The notes below the pieces were generated by a model, which ran no database searches, was not told the DNA's origin, and saw only the letters and a program-made list of their open reading frames with translations. Both the position numbers and the translations under genes were made by a program. Below are positions 54,626-62,844 of a DNA stretch of 64,000 nucleotides, piece by piece; the stretch's first letter is position 1; every line of letters starts with the position of its first letter. The stretch comes from Streptomyces chryseus (GTDB taxonomy: Bacteria > Actinomycetota > Actinomycetes > Streptomycetales > Streptomycetaceae), in contig NZ_BMVO01000003.1 in assembly GCF_014650755.1 (NCBI RefSeq), positions 186,001-250,000 of the forward strand, read 5' to 3'.

Positions 54626-56298
54626 CGAAGGCGCCGCACACGAGGAGCACGCGCGGGAGCGCGGTGCGGCTGGGCCTCATGGCCCTGCCCGTCGCGTTCT
54701 TCGCGGTGTTCTTCGCCTACCCCGTGGCCGCGATCACCGGCCGCGGGCTCACCGTGGACGGCGTCTGGCAGTTCGGCCGGGTCGGCGAGGTGCTCGCCGA
54801 CCCGGACATCCGCGGCGTGCTGTGGTTCACGACGTGGCAGGCGCTCGCCTCGACGGCACTGACGCTGCTGATCGCGCTTCCCGCGGCGTACGTCTTCGCC
54901 CGGCTCGACTTCCCCGGCAAGCAGCTGCTGCGCGCCGTGGTCACCGTGCCGTTCGTGCTGCCGACGGTCGTCGTCGGGACCGCGTTCCTGGCGCTGCTCG
55001 GGCGGGGCGGGCTGCTGGACGAGCTGTGGGGCGTACGGCTCGACACCAGCGTCTGGGCGATCCTGCTCGCGCACGTCTTCTTCAACTACGCCGTGGTGGT
55101 GCGGACCGTGGGCGGCCTGTGGTCGCAGCTCGACCCGCGCCAGGAGGAGGCGGCGCGGGTGCTCGGGGCCGGGCGGTTCGCCGCCTGGCGGCGGGTGACG
55201 CTGCCGGCGCTGGTGCCGGCCGTGGCCGCCGCCGCGCTGATGGTCTTCCTGTTCACGTTCACCTCGTTCGGCGTCGTGCAGATCCTCGGCGGGCCCGCGT
55301 ACTCCACCCTGGAGGTGGAGATCTACCGGCAGACCGCCCAGTTCCTGGACCTGCCGACGGCCGCCGTGCTGACGCTGGTGCAGTTCGCGGCGGTCGGCGC
55401 GATCCTCGCCGTACACGCGTGGACGGTACGGCGCCGGGAGAGCGCCCTGAGGCTGGTCGACCCGGCGCGGACCGCGCGGCGGCCGCGCGGGGCCGGGCAG
55501 TGGGCGCTGCTCGGCGCAGTGCTGGCCACGGTGGCGGTGCTGATCGTGGTGCCGCTCGGGGTGCTCGTCGAGCGGTCGCTGGACGGGCCCGACGGGTACG
55601 GGTTCGGCTACTACCGGGCGCTTCAGTCGGCCGGTGCGAGCGGGGGCACCTTCCTCGTACCGCCGCTGGAGGCGGTGTGGAACTCGCTGGAGTACGCCCT
55701 GGCCGCGACGGCGATCGCGCTGGTCGTCGGCGGGCTCGCGGCGGCGGCGCTGACCCGGCGGGCGGGACGGCTGGTGCGCGGTTTCGACGCGCTGCTGATG
55801 CTGCCGCTGGGCGTCTCCGCCGTGACGGTGGGCTTCGGTTTCCTCATCACCCTCGACGAGCCGCCGCTGGATCTGCGCACGTCATGGATCCTGGTGCCGC
55901 TGGCGCAGGCGCTGGTCGGGGTGCCCTTCGTCGTACGGACGATGCTGCCGGTACTGCGGGCGGTCGACGCGCGGCTGCGCGAGGCGGCGGCGGTGCTCGG
56001 GGCGTCGCCGCCGCGGGTGTGGCGGGAGGTCGACCTGCCGATGGTGCGGCGGGCGCTGCTGGTCGCCGCCGGGTTCGCCTTCGCCGTGTCGCTGGGCGAG
56101 TTCGGCGCGACGGTCTTCATCGCGCGGCCCGACAACCCGACGCTGCCGGTGGCCGTCGCGCGGCTGCTGGGGCGGGCGGGGGACCTCAACTACGGGCAGG
56201 CGATGGCTTTGAGCACGATTCTGATGGTGGTGTGCGCGGTGGCGCTGCTGGTTCTCGAACGCATGCGTCCCGACCGATCCGGAGCCGGGGAGTTCTGA
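54589..56298 (+). CDS. thiP: Thiamine ABC transporter permease, fused double-domain (ThiP-like)
   Basis: Membrane subunit of about 569 residues with about twelve helices. Two MetI-like halves are fused, each with an EAA loop: QEEAARVLGAGRFAAWRRVT near residue 185 and LREAAAVLGASPPRVWREVD near 465. This double arrangement is normal for ThiP. Start is uncertain: GTG at 54589 or 54601, both overlapping the end of thiB. Its stop overlaps the ATPase start as TGATG. Confidence 0.92.
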   Translation: MGQVVVLARPEVTKAPHTRSTRGSAVRLGLMALPVAFFAVFFAYPVAAITGRGLTVDGVWQFGRVGEVLADPDIRGVLWFTTWQALASTALTLLIALPAAYVFARLDFPGKQLLRAVVTVPFVLPTVVVGTAFLALLGRGGLLDELWGVRLDTSVWAILLAHVFFNYAVVVRTVGGLWSQLDPRQEEAARVLGAGRFAAWRRVTLPALVPAVAAAALMVFLFTFTSFGVVQILGGPAYSTLEVEIYRQTAQFLDLPTAAVLTLVQFAAVGAILAVHAWTVRRRESALRLVDPARTARRPRGAGQWALLGAVLATVAVLIVVPLGVLVERSLDGPDGYGFGYYRALQSAGASGGTFLVPPLEAVWNSLEYALAATAIALVVGGLAAAALTRRAGRLVRGFDALLMLPLGVSAVTVGFGFLITLDEPPLDLRTSWILVPLAQALVGVPFVVRTMLPVLRAVDARLREAAAVLGASPPRVWREVDLPMVRRALLVAAGFAFAVSLGEFGATVFIARPDNPTLPVAVARLLGRAGDLNYGQAMALSTILMVVCAVALLVLERMRPDRSGAGEF

Positions 56299-57323
56299 TG
56301 CTGAGGCTGGACGGGGCGACCGTGCGGTTCGGGAAGCGGGCCGCGCTCGACGACGTGGACCTGGAGGTCGCCGAGCACGAAGTGGTGTGCGTGCTCGGGC
56401 CGAGCGGCAGCGGGAAGTCCACGCTGCTCCGGGTTGTCGCCGGGCTCCAGACGGCGGACGCCGGACGGGTGCTGCTGGACGGGCGCGACCAGCGCGGGGT
56501 GCCGGTGCACCGGCGGGGCGTCGGGCTGATGTTCCAGGACCACCAGCTCTTTCCGCAGCGGGACGTCGGGGGGAACGTCGCCTTCGGGCTGCGGATGCGG
56601 GGCGTGGGGAAGGCCGGTCAGGCGCGCCGGGTCGCGGAACTGCTGGAGATGGTGGGCCTGCCGGGCGCCGGGCCGCGGGCGATCAGCACCCTTTCGGGCG
56701 GTGAGCAGCAGCGGGTCGCGCTGGCGCGGGCGCTGGCCCCCGAGCCGAAACTGCTGATGCTCGACGAGCCGCTGGGGCAGCTGGACCGGGGGTTGCGCGA
56801 GCGTCTGGTGGTGGAGCTGCGGCAGCTGTTCGGGCGGCTGGGCACGACCGTGCTGGCCGTCACGCACGACCAGGGCGAGGCGTTCGCGCTCGCCGACCGG
56901 GTCGTCGTCATGCGGGACGGGCGGATCGCGCAGAGCGGTACGCCGCTGGAGGTCTGGCGGCGGCCGGCCTCCGAGTTCGTCGCGCGCTTCCTGGGCTTCG
57001 ACAACGTCGTGGCGGCGACGGTCGGCGGCGAGGCGGCCGACACGGTGTGGGGCAAGGTGCCCGTTCCGGTGGGTACGCCGCAGGGGGAGGCACGCCTGCT
57101 GGTCCGGCCGGCGGGCGTGAGGCTCGTGCCGGTCGCGGAGGGGCTGCCGTGCGTCGTTACGGCGCGGACGTTCCGGGGCCACCACGTGGCCCTGCTGCTG
57201 CGGCCGTCCGAGGGGCCGGCGCTGGAGGCGGAGTGCGCGCTGCGCGACGCGCCGGAGGTGGGCACGGAGGTGGGCGTCGCCTTCGCGGGGGACGAGGTCG
57301 TGGTGCTGGGGGTGGGGGGCTGA
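56298..57323 (+). CDS. thiQ: Thiamine ABC transporter ATP-binding protein (ThiQ role, with C-terminal TOBE-like domain)
   Basis: ABC ATPase of 341 residues. Walker A is VLGPSGSGKSTLLRVVAGLQ near residue 35, Q-loop MFQDHQLFPQRDV, signature TLSGGEQQRVALARAL near 133, Walker B KLLMLDEPLGQLDRGL near 152, and the switch His in AVTHDQGEAF near 190. The first 230 residues equal ThiQ; the added ~110 residues from about 240 look like a TOBE domain as in PotA/CysA-type ATPases. The gene is coupled to thiP. Thiamine as substrate rests on the riboswitch and partners. Confidence 0.9.
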   Translation: MLRLDGATVRFGKRAALDDVDLEVAEHEVVCVLGPSGSGKSTLLRVVAGLQTADAGRVLLDGRDQRGVPVHRRGVGLMFQDHQLFPQRDVGGNVAFGLRMRGVGKAGQARRVAELLEMVGLPGAGPRAISTLSGGEQQRVALARALAPEPKLLMLDEPLGQLDRGLRERLVVELRQLFGRLGTTVLAVTHDQGEAFALADRVVVMRDGRIAQSGTPLEVWRRPASEFVARFLGFDNVVAATVGGEAADTVWGKVPVPVGTPQGEARLLVRPAGVRLVPVAEGLPCVVTARTFRGHHVALLLRPSEGPALEAECALRDAPEVGTEVGVAFAGDEVVVLGVGG

Positions 57324-57416
57324 GGGGCTGTCGGGTGTGGGCGCCCACGGTGGGGTCCCCCTGCCGAACCATGCCCAGGGGCCACAAACACCGGACGTAC
57401 CGCACCGGTCGGGGGC

Positions 57417-58079
57417 TCAGAGGGACCTCCCCGGCCGGACCAGGCCCAGTTCGTACGCCAGGATGACCGCCTGCGCCCGGTCTCTCAGGCCCATCTTCGT
57501 GAACAGCCGGTTGATGTGGGTCTTCACCGTGTGGTCGGTGATCGTCAGCCGTCCGGCGATGTCCGCGTTCGACAGGCCCTGCGCGATCAGGACCAGCACC
57601 TCCACCTCCCGCGCCGTCAGGTCCTCGACCGTGCGCACCGGCCGCGCGGCGGACCGCGCGCTGATGAACTGCCCGATCAGCCGCTTGGTGATCTCGGGCG
57701 ACAGCAGCGCGTTCCCGGCCGCCACCACCCGCACCGCGTGCAGGAGTTCGGGGAACGTCGCGTCCTTGAGCAGGAAGCCGCCCGCCCCGGCGGCCAGCGC
57801 CTCGTACACGTACTCGTCCAGACCGAAGGTCGTCAGCATCAGCACCTTCGTCGCCCCGTCCGAGGCGGCGAGGATCTCGCGGGCGGCCTCGATGCCGTTC
57901 TTGTGCGGCATCCGGATGTCGAGCAGCGCCAGGTCGGGGCGGGTCTCGGCGGCGACCCCGACCGCCTGCGCGCCGTCCTCGGCCTCGCCCACCACCTCGA
58001 TGTCGTCCTGGGTGCCGAGCAGGCTCACGAAGCCCGTCCGTACGACCGCCTGATCGTCCGCCACCATCGCCCTGATCAC
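57417..58079 (-). CDS. NarL/LuxR-family response regulator
   Basis: A 220-residue two-component regulator. The receiver domain has acidic residues Asp8/Asp9 and the phosphoacceptor Asp54 in DLALLDIRMPHKNG. The C-terminal helix-turn-helix contains LTAREVEVLVLIAQGLSNAD followed by IAGRLTITDHTVKTHINRLF near residues 160-200. The GTG at 58079 overlaps the kinase stop by GTGA; TTG at 58082 is less likely. The signal and target genes are not clear from the neighbourhood. Confidence 0.93.
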   Translation of the reverse strand: MIRAMVADDQAVVRTGFVSLLGTQDDIEVVGEAEDGAQAVGVAAETRPDLALLDIRMPHKNGIEAAREILAASDGATKVLMLTTFGLDEYVYEALAAGAGGFLLKDATFPELLHAVRVVAAGNALLSPEITKRLIGQFISARSAARPVRTVEDLTAREVEVLVLIAQGLSNADIAGRLTITDHTVKTHINRLFTKMGLRDRAQAVILAYELGLVRPGRSL

Positions 58080-59260
58080 CAAGGCAACTCACCCTCCACC
58101 AGAAATCCGCCGTCCGGACCGGGCCCCGCGCTCAGCCGGCCGCCCACCAGCGCCGCCCGCTCGCGCATCCCGGTCAGGCCGTGACCGGCCAGGACCGGCG
58201 CGGCGGGCCCCGGGCCGTCGTCGCCTATGCGCAGGCCCAGCCGGTCGGCGCCGTAGTCGATCCGCACCACCGTACGGGCGCCCGGCGCGTGCTTGCGCGC
58301 GTTGGTCAGCGCCTCCTGCACGATGCGGTACGCCGAAAGCTCCCACGCGGCAGGCAGCGCGACCTGCGCGCCGGTGATTTCGAGCTCCGCGTCGCCGCCC
58401 ACCGCCCGGTGCTGGTCGAGCAGTTCGGGGAGGTGGGCGAGGGACGGCTGAGGCGCGGTGAGGGCCGGGCCGTCCTGCTGCCCCGTGCGCAGTACGCCGA
58501 GGAGGCGGCGCAGCTCCGCCATCGAGGAGCGGGCGGTGGAGGCGATGTGCTGGAAGCCGTCGCGGGCCTCGGGGGTGAGCCCCGGGGTGGTGTACGTCGC
58601 GCTCTCCGCCTGCACCGCGATCATCGACACCGAGTGGGAGACGATGTCGTGCAGCTCGCGGGCGATCGCCGCGCGTTCCGCCTCGGCGGCCTGCTGCCGC
58701 TCCATCGCGATCAACTGGTCTTGCGCCAGGGCGCGTTCACGCCGGGTCTCCTCCCGGGCCCGTACCGCGTCACCCATCGACACGGCCCCCAGCAGCACCA
58801 CCGACAGGACGAACGCCTCGGCGAAGAGCCCCAGCGAGCCGGGGCCGCCGAGGGCCGGGACCGGCAGGTCGTCCTGGCGGGACCAGTCGGCGATGTGCGC
58901 CAGGTTCACGGCGAGAGAGCCCAGCACACCGCCTGCCAGCAGGATCGCCGGGTGATGCACGCGGTGGCGGCCCAGGGTGTAGAAGCCGGCGAGTCCGCTG
59001 ACGATGGTGCAGATGTAGAGGCTGCTGCCGGCCGCGAAGGCGACCAGGCCCGCGGCGACGGTGAGTACGGCGACGGGCGGGCAGGAGCGCCGCCACATCA
59101 GCGAGGCGGCGGAGAGCAGTACGCCCACCGCGATCGTCACCGAGCCGGGGTAGGCGAACAGTTCCACGACCGCGCAGGCCGTCAGGGCGCCACCGGTGAT
59201 CCACGGGTAGGAGGGGGCGGCGATCCACGCGCGAAGGCGCCGCCGGGCGGACGAACTCAT
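58076..59260 (-). CDS. Sensor histidine kinase (HisKA_3/NarX type)
   Basis: A 394-residue membrane kinase. Several hydrophobic segments fill about residues 18-150. The phosphorylated His is in REL-HDIVSHSVSMIAVQAE near residue 208, the dimerization pattern of the HisKA_3 family. The ATP lid has NARKHAPGA (N box) near 319 and GLRIGDDGPGPAAP near 345. The ATG at 59260 follows a GGGGGG run. It pairs with the downstream response regulator, which overlaps its stop. The stimulus is unknown. Confidence 0.9.
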   Translation of the reverse strand: MSSSARRRLRAWIAAPSYPWITGGALTACAVVELFAYPGSVTIAVGVLLSAASLMWRRSCPPVAVLTVAAGLVAFAAGSSLYICTIVSGLAGFYTLGRHRVHHPAILLAGGVLGSLAVNLAHIADWSRQDDLPVPALGGPGSLGLFAEAFVLSVVLLGAVSMGDAVRAREETRRERALAQDQLIAMERQQAAEAERAAIARELHDIVSHSVSMIAVQAESATYTTPGLTPEARDGFQHIASTARSSMAELRRLLGVLRTGQQDGPALTAPQPSLAHLPELLDQHRAVGGDAELEITGAQVALPAAWELSAYRIVQEALTNARKHAPGARTVVRIDYGADRLGLRIGDDGPGPAAPVLAGHGLTGMRERAALVGGRLSAGPGPDGGFLVEGELPW

Positions 59261-59362
59261 CCCCCCATTCTCCGGATGCGGCGGGCGGTCCGCGTCACCG
59301 CACGGGTTGAGCCGGGCCGGGCGTCTCATGCCACGGGTTGACGGCGGGGATCGGATTCCCGT

Positions 59363-59394
59363 TTGACGCCGTCGGGCCGGGGGATTCCTAGCGT
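59363..59394 (+). promoter_or_regulatory. Promoter candidate for the GT87-type gene, leaderless
   Basis: TTGACG (59363-59368) and TAGCGT (59389-59394) are 20 bp apart, wider than ideal. TAGCGT ends 8 bp before the ATG at 59403, so the transcript would begin at or next to the start codon. No ribosome binding site is present. Confidence 0.35.
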
Positions 59395-59402
59395 TGCCCG
59401 GT

Positions 59403-60494
59403 ATGAGTGATCTCCGTGTCCCGGTGCGCACACCGTCCGTCCGGCGTGAGCGCGGGCTGTGGGCCGCGTGCGCCGCCGCCGCGCTCGCGCTCGCCGCGCT
59501 GTCGGACCTCGCGCCTCACCGGGTGTGGGGCCTGACCGCCGCGCTCGGGTACGCCGCCGCCGCGCTCACCGCCTCCCGGGCGGTGGCCGTCGCCGGCGCG
59601 GTGGTGCTGCCCCTCGGCGCGCTCCTCGCCACCGGGCTCGCGCAGCTCGAAGTGGCCGTCGTGGAACGTGCGGGGCAGCGGCTCGCGGCGACCGGCGGCC
59701 CATACCTCCCCGCCCCCTCCGCCGTCGCCGACTTCAACCCGTACCTGCCGGGCATGGCGGTCTTCGGCCTGCTGCCCGGCGACCCCCGCTGGTGGACGGG
59801 CGCCGTCTTCGCCGGTGCGCTGGCCGCGGCGGCGGGCCGGAGCGGGAGGACGGCGTGGCTGGTCGCGTGCCCGGTGGTCGCCCTGCCCCTGTGCGTGGGC
59901 GGTACGGACCTGCCCGTGGTGGGGCTGATGTGCCTGGGGACGGTGCTGGCCGGGCGGGGCCGGCCCTGGCAGGCGGGACTGGTGCTCGGCGCGGCCGCCG
60001 CGCTCAAGTGGACGGCGTGGCCCGCGCTTCCGGTCGCCTGCGCGCTGTTCGCCGTACGGGGCGGGGCGCGGCCCGCGCGGCGGTTCGCCGCCGTGGCGCT
60101 GGGGACCGGGGTGCCGGCCGTCGCGCCGTTCCTCCTCGCGGATCCCGGCGGCTTCCACGCCAACGTCGTCGCCTTCCCGCTCGGCCTCGGTACGGCCGCC
60201 TCGCCCGCCGCCAGCCCGCTGCCCGGCCACCTCCTCGCCGTGTACGTGCCCGGCGGCACGGTGATCGCCCTGTCGCTGCTCGCGGTGAGCGCCCTGCTGC
60301 TGGCCCTCTCGCTGTGCGTACGGCCGCCGCTCACCGTCCGGGCCGCCGCGGACCGCCTCGCCCTCGGCCTGGGGCTCGCCATGTCCCTGATCCCGGCCAC
60401 CCGCTTCGGCTACCTCGTCTACCCACTGGTGCTCTGGGCGCTGCCCCGGTGCGGGGCGCGCCCGGCACCCGTCCCGCGAAAGGCCACGACATGA
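59403..60494 (+). CDS. Polytopic membrane protein, GT87-like mannosyltransferase family
   Basis: A 363-residue protein with about nine to ten membrane helices. DFNPYLPGMAVFGLLPGD near residue 112 and ALKWTAWPALPVACALFAV near 200 resemble GT87/DUF2029 polyprenol-phosphomannose-dependent mannosyltransferases. The first external loop would hold the catalytic Asp, but this is not certain. Its TGA overlaps the next ATG (ATGA). Coupling with a PimB-like enzyme suggests work on mannosylated lipids. The family call is moderate. Confidence 0.7.
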   Translation: MSDLRVPVRTPSVRRERGLWAACAAAALALAALSDLAPHRVWGLTAALGYAAAALTASRAVAVAGAVVLPLGALLATGLAQLEVAVVERAGQRLAATGGPYLPAPSAVADFNPYLPGMAVFGLLPGDPRWWTGAVFAGALAAAAGRSGRTAWLVACPVVALPLCVGGTDLPVVGLMCLGTVLAGRGRPWQAGLVLGAAAALKWTAWPALPVACALFAVRGGARPARRFAAVALGTGVPAVAPFLLADPGGFHANVVAFPLGLGTAASPAASPLPGHLLAVYVPGGTVIALSLLAVSALLLALSLCVRPPLTVRAAADRLALGLGLAMSLIPATRFGYLVYPLVLWALPRCGARPAPVPRKATT

Positions 60495-61669
60495 CCAGGA
60501 CCCTCGTCGTCACCAACGACTTCCCGCCCCGGCAGGGCGGCATCGAAACCTTCGTACACGCCATGACCAGCCGCTTTCCCGCCGACGAGGTCGTGGTCCA
60601 CACCTCGCGCGCGCCGGGCTGGGAGGCGTACGACGCGACGCTCCCGTACCCCGTCGTCCGCGCGCCCGTGCGGACGCTGCTGCCGACCCGGCGCACCGCC
60701 GCCCGCTCCGCCGCCATAGCCCGCCGGTACGGCTGCGACCGGGTGTGGTTCGGGGCCGCCGCGCCGCTCGGGCTGATGGCACATCGGCTGCGCGGCGCGA
60801 CGGGCATACGCACCGCCGTCGCCACGACACACGGCCACGAGGTGTGGTGGGCGCGCACGCCCGGCGCTCGCGGACTGCTGCGGCGGGTCGGGGCGCGGGC
60901 CGACACGGTGACGTACCTCGGGGCGAGCACCCTCGCCCCGATCGCGGCCGCGATGGGGCCGGGCGCGCGGCTGGAGCGGCTCGTGCCGGGCGTCGACACC
61001 GGCGTCTTCCGGCCCGGTCTCGACCCGGCGCCGGTGCGCGAGCGGTACGGCCTCGGGGACCGGCCGGTGATCCTGTGCGCCGCGCGGCTCGTCACCCGCA
61101 AGGGTCAGGACACGCTGATCAGGGCGCTGGGGAGAGTGCGGTGCGCGGTGCCGGACGCCGTGCTGCTGCTGGTGGGGGACGGCCCGGACGAGCGCCGGCT
61201 GCGCCGGCTGGCCGCCGCGTACGAGGTCGCCGACCGCGTCGTCTTCGCGGGCGGCCACCCGCACGGCGCCATGCCGTCCTTCTACGCCGCCGCCGACGTC
61301 TTCGCGATGCCCTGCCGCACGCGCAAGCGGGGCCTGGAGGTGGAGGGGCTCGGGATCGTGTTCCTGGAAGCGGCGGCGAGCGGGCTGCCGGTCCTGGTGG
61401 GCGACTCGGGCGGCGCGCCGGACGCCGTACGGGACGGGGAGACGGGGTACGTCGTCGACGGGCGGTCCGGCGCGGCGGTCGCCGACCGGCTGGTGCGGAT
61501 GCTCACCGACCCCCCTCTCGCCCGGGCGATGGGCGAGAAGGGGCGGGAGCGGGTCCGTACGGAGTGGAGCTGGGACCGGTCGTACGAGCGGCTCGTCGCG
61601 CTGCTAGACGGCCAGCCGGGCCAGCGCCGCCGGGGCCTCTTCGACGGTGTCGACCAGGGCGATGCGTGA
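60491..61669 (+). CDS. PimB-like GT4 mannosyltransferase
   Basis: A 392-residue cytoplasmic-face glycosyltransferase with GT-B fold. The N-terminal Rossmann half starts RTLVVTNDFPPRQGGIETFV (GGIE loop). The donor half has PVILCAARLVTRKGQDTLI near residue 196, LVGDGPDERRLR, and RTRKRGLEVEGLGIVFLEAA near 278, the EX7E region characteristic of PimB-type enzymes using GDP-mannose to extend phosphatidylinositol mannosides. Overlaps the upstream membrane protein gene by 4 bp. Its 3' end overlaps the convergent LOG gene by 66 bp. Confidence 0.85.
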   Translation: MTRTLVVTNDFPPRQGGIETFVHAMTSRFPADEVVVHTSRAPGWEAYDATLPYPVVRAPVRTLLPTRRTAARSAAIARRYGCDRVWFGAAAPLGLMAHRLRGATGIRTAVATTHGHEVWWARTPGARGLLRRVGARADTVTYLGASTLAPIAAAMGPGARLERLVPGVDTGVFRPGLDPAPVRERYGLGDRPVILCAARLVTRKGQDTLIRALGRVRCAVPDAVLLLVGDGPDERRLRRLAAAYEVADRVVFAGGHPHGAMPSFYAAADVFAMPCRTRKRGLEVEGLGIVFLEAAASGLPVLVGDSGGAPDAVRDGETGYVVDGRSGAAVADRLVRMLTDPPLARAMGEKGRERVRTEWSWDRSYERLVALLDGQPGQRRRGLFDGVDQGDA

Positions 61670-62725
61670 CTCCATCGGGCGGTCCTTGGCCAGGGACTGG
61701 AGAAGAGGCCAGGTGGGGAGCTTCTCGGTCCAGTGGGCGCGGTTGACGAGGACCATGGGAGCCGGTTCGCCACGCGACTCGTAGTAGTTGGGGGTCGCGT
61801 TGTCGAAGATCTCCTGGACCGTGCCGGCGGCTCCGGGCAGGAAGACGACGCCGCCGTTGCAGCGCGCGAGCAGGCCGTCCTCGCGGGTGGCGTTGGCGAA
61901 GTACTTGGCGATGTGGCCGGCGAACGGGTTCGGCGGCTCGTGACCGTAGAACCAGGTGGGGATGCCGATGGAGTCGCCGCCGGACGGCCAGCGGTCGCGC
62001 ACGTCGAAGGCGGCGAGGGCCCAGTCGGTGACGGAGGGTGTGAACGACGGGGTCTTGGCGAGGAGTTCGAGTGCCTCGTCGAGCGCGGCGTCCTCTACCG
62101 GGGCCAGGTACGCGCCGAGGTTCGCCGCCTCCATCGCGCCGGGTCCGCCGCCGGTCGCCACGGTCAGACCGTCGCGGGCGAGGGTACGGCCGAGGCGGGC
62201 GGCGCCGGTGTAGGCGCTGGTGCCCCGGGCCATGGCGTGGCCGCCCATGACGCCGACCACGCGGGCGCCCGCGAGGTGCTCGTCGAGGGCGTCGGAGACG
62301 GCGTCGTCGTGGACGGAGCGGAGCATCGAGGCGAATATGTCGCCGTCGGCCTTGGTGCGCTGGAACCACGCGTAGGCGAGGGCGTCGGGGGTGGCGTCGT
62401 ACCCCTGGTCGAGGTGCTCGAAGAGGGCGTCCGCGGTGTAGAGGAGACCTCGGTACGGGTCGAACGGCAGGTCGGGGACGGGCGGGAAGACGAGCGCACC
62501 GTCCGCGCGGACCTTGGCGAGGCCCCCGGGCTCCATGGGGCAGCCGAGGAACACGGCGCCGGAGGTGGCGACGGCGAGCAGGTCGGGGGTACGGGCCGTC
62601 AGATCGACGGCCTGTACGCGGTACCCCCCGAGCGCACCGCGTGCGACGACGTCGTCGAACTCGGCGAGGGTTTCGATCTCGCGGTCGGGGGCGGGGTCCT
62701 GGGCACGGTCCGAGAGTTGAGGCAC
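61604..62725 (-). CDS. LOG-family (Rossmann nucleotide-binding) protein
   Basis: A 373-residue protein related to LOG/PpnN nucleotide 5'-monophosphate nucleosidases. GVMGGHAMARGTSAY near residue 153, GGGPGAMEAANLGAYLAP near 185 and PGAAGTVQEIFDNATPNYYE near 305 form the active-site region; the usual PGGxGTxxE has Ala for the second Gly here. The N-terminal 130 residues are an added domain. Start is GTG at 62725. Possible role is nucleotide salvage or cytokinin-like hydrolysis, not provable here. It overlaps the PimB-like gene end to end by 66 bp. Confidence 0.83.
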   Translation of the reverse strand: MPQLSDRAQDPAPDREIETLAEFDDVVARGALGGYRVQAVDLTARTPDLLAVATSGAVFLGCPMEPGGLAKVRADGALVFPPVPDLPFDPYRGLLYTADALFEHLDQGYDATPDALAYAWFQRTKADGDIFASMLRSVHDDAVSDALDEHLAGARVVGVMGGHAMARGTSAYTGAARLGRTLARDGLTVATGGGPGAMEAANLGAYLAPVEDAALDEALELLAKTPSFTPSVTDWALAAFDVRDRWPSGGDSIGIPTWFYGHEPPNPFAGHIAKYFANATREDGLLARCNGGVVFLPGAAGTVQEIFDNATPNYYESRGEPAPMVLVNRAHWTEKLPTWPLLQSLAKDRPMESRIALVDTVEEAPAALARLAV

Positions 62726-62844
62726 CCGAAGATGCTAGGCGGTCGGGGCGGGGGCGCGGGTCCCGGCCCCGGCGGGAACCGGACCCCGGCCCGGGAGCCG
62801 CCGCGCGCCGTCGGCGGACGGGCGGACGGACGGGTGGGCCGGGG

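Noticed and set aside
57337..57348. 12-bp palindrome GTGGGCGCCCAC after the thiamine ATPase gene
   Set aside because: Without a loop or T run it is a poor terminator, and such GC palindromes are common by chance in this genome.
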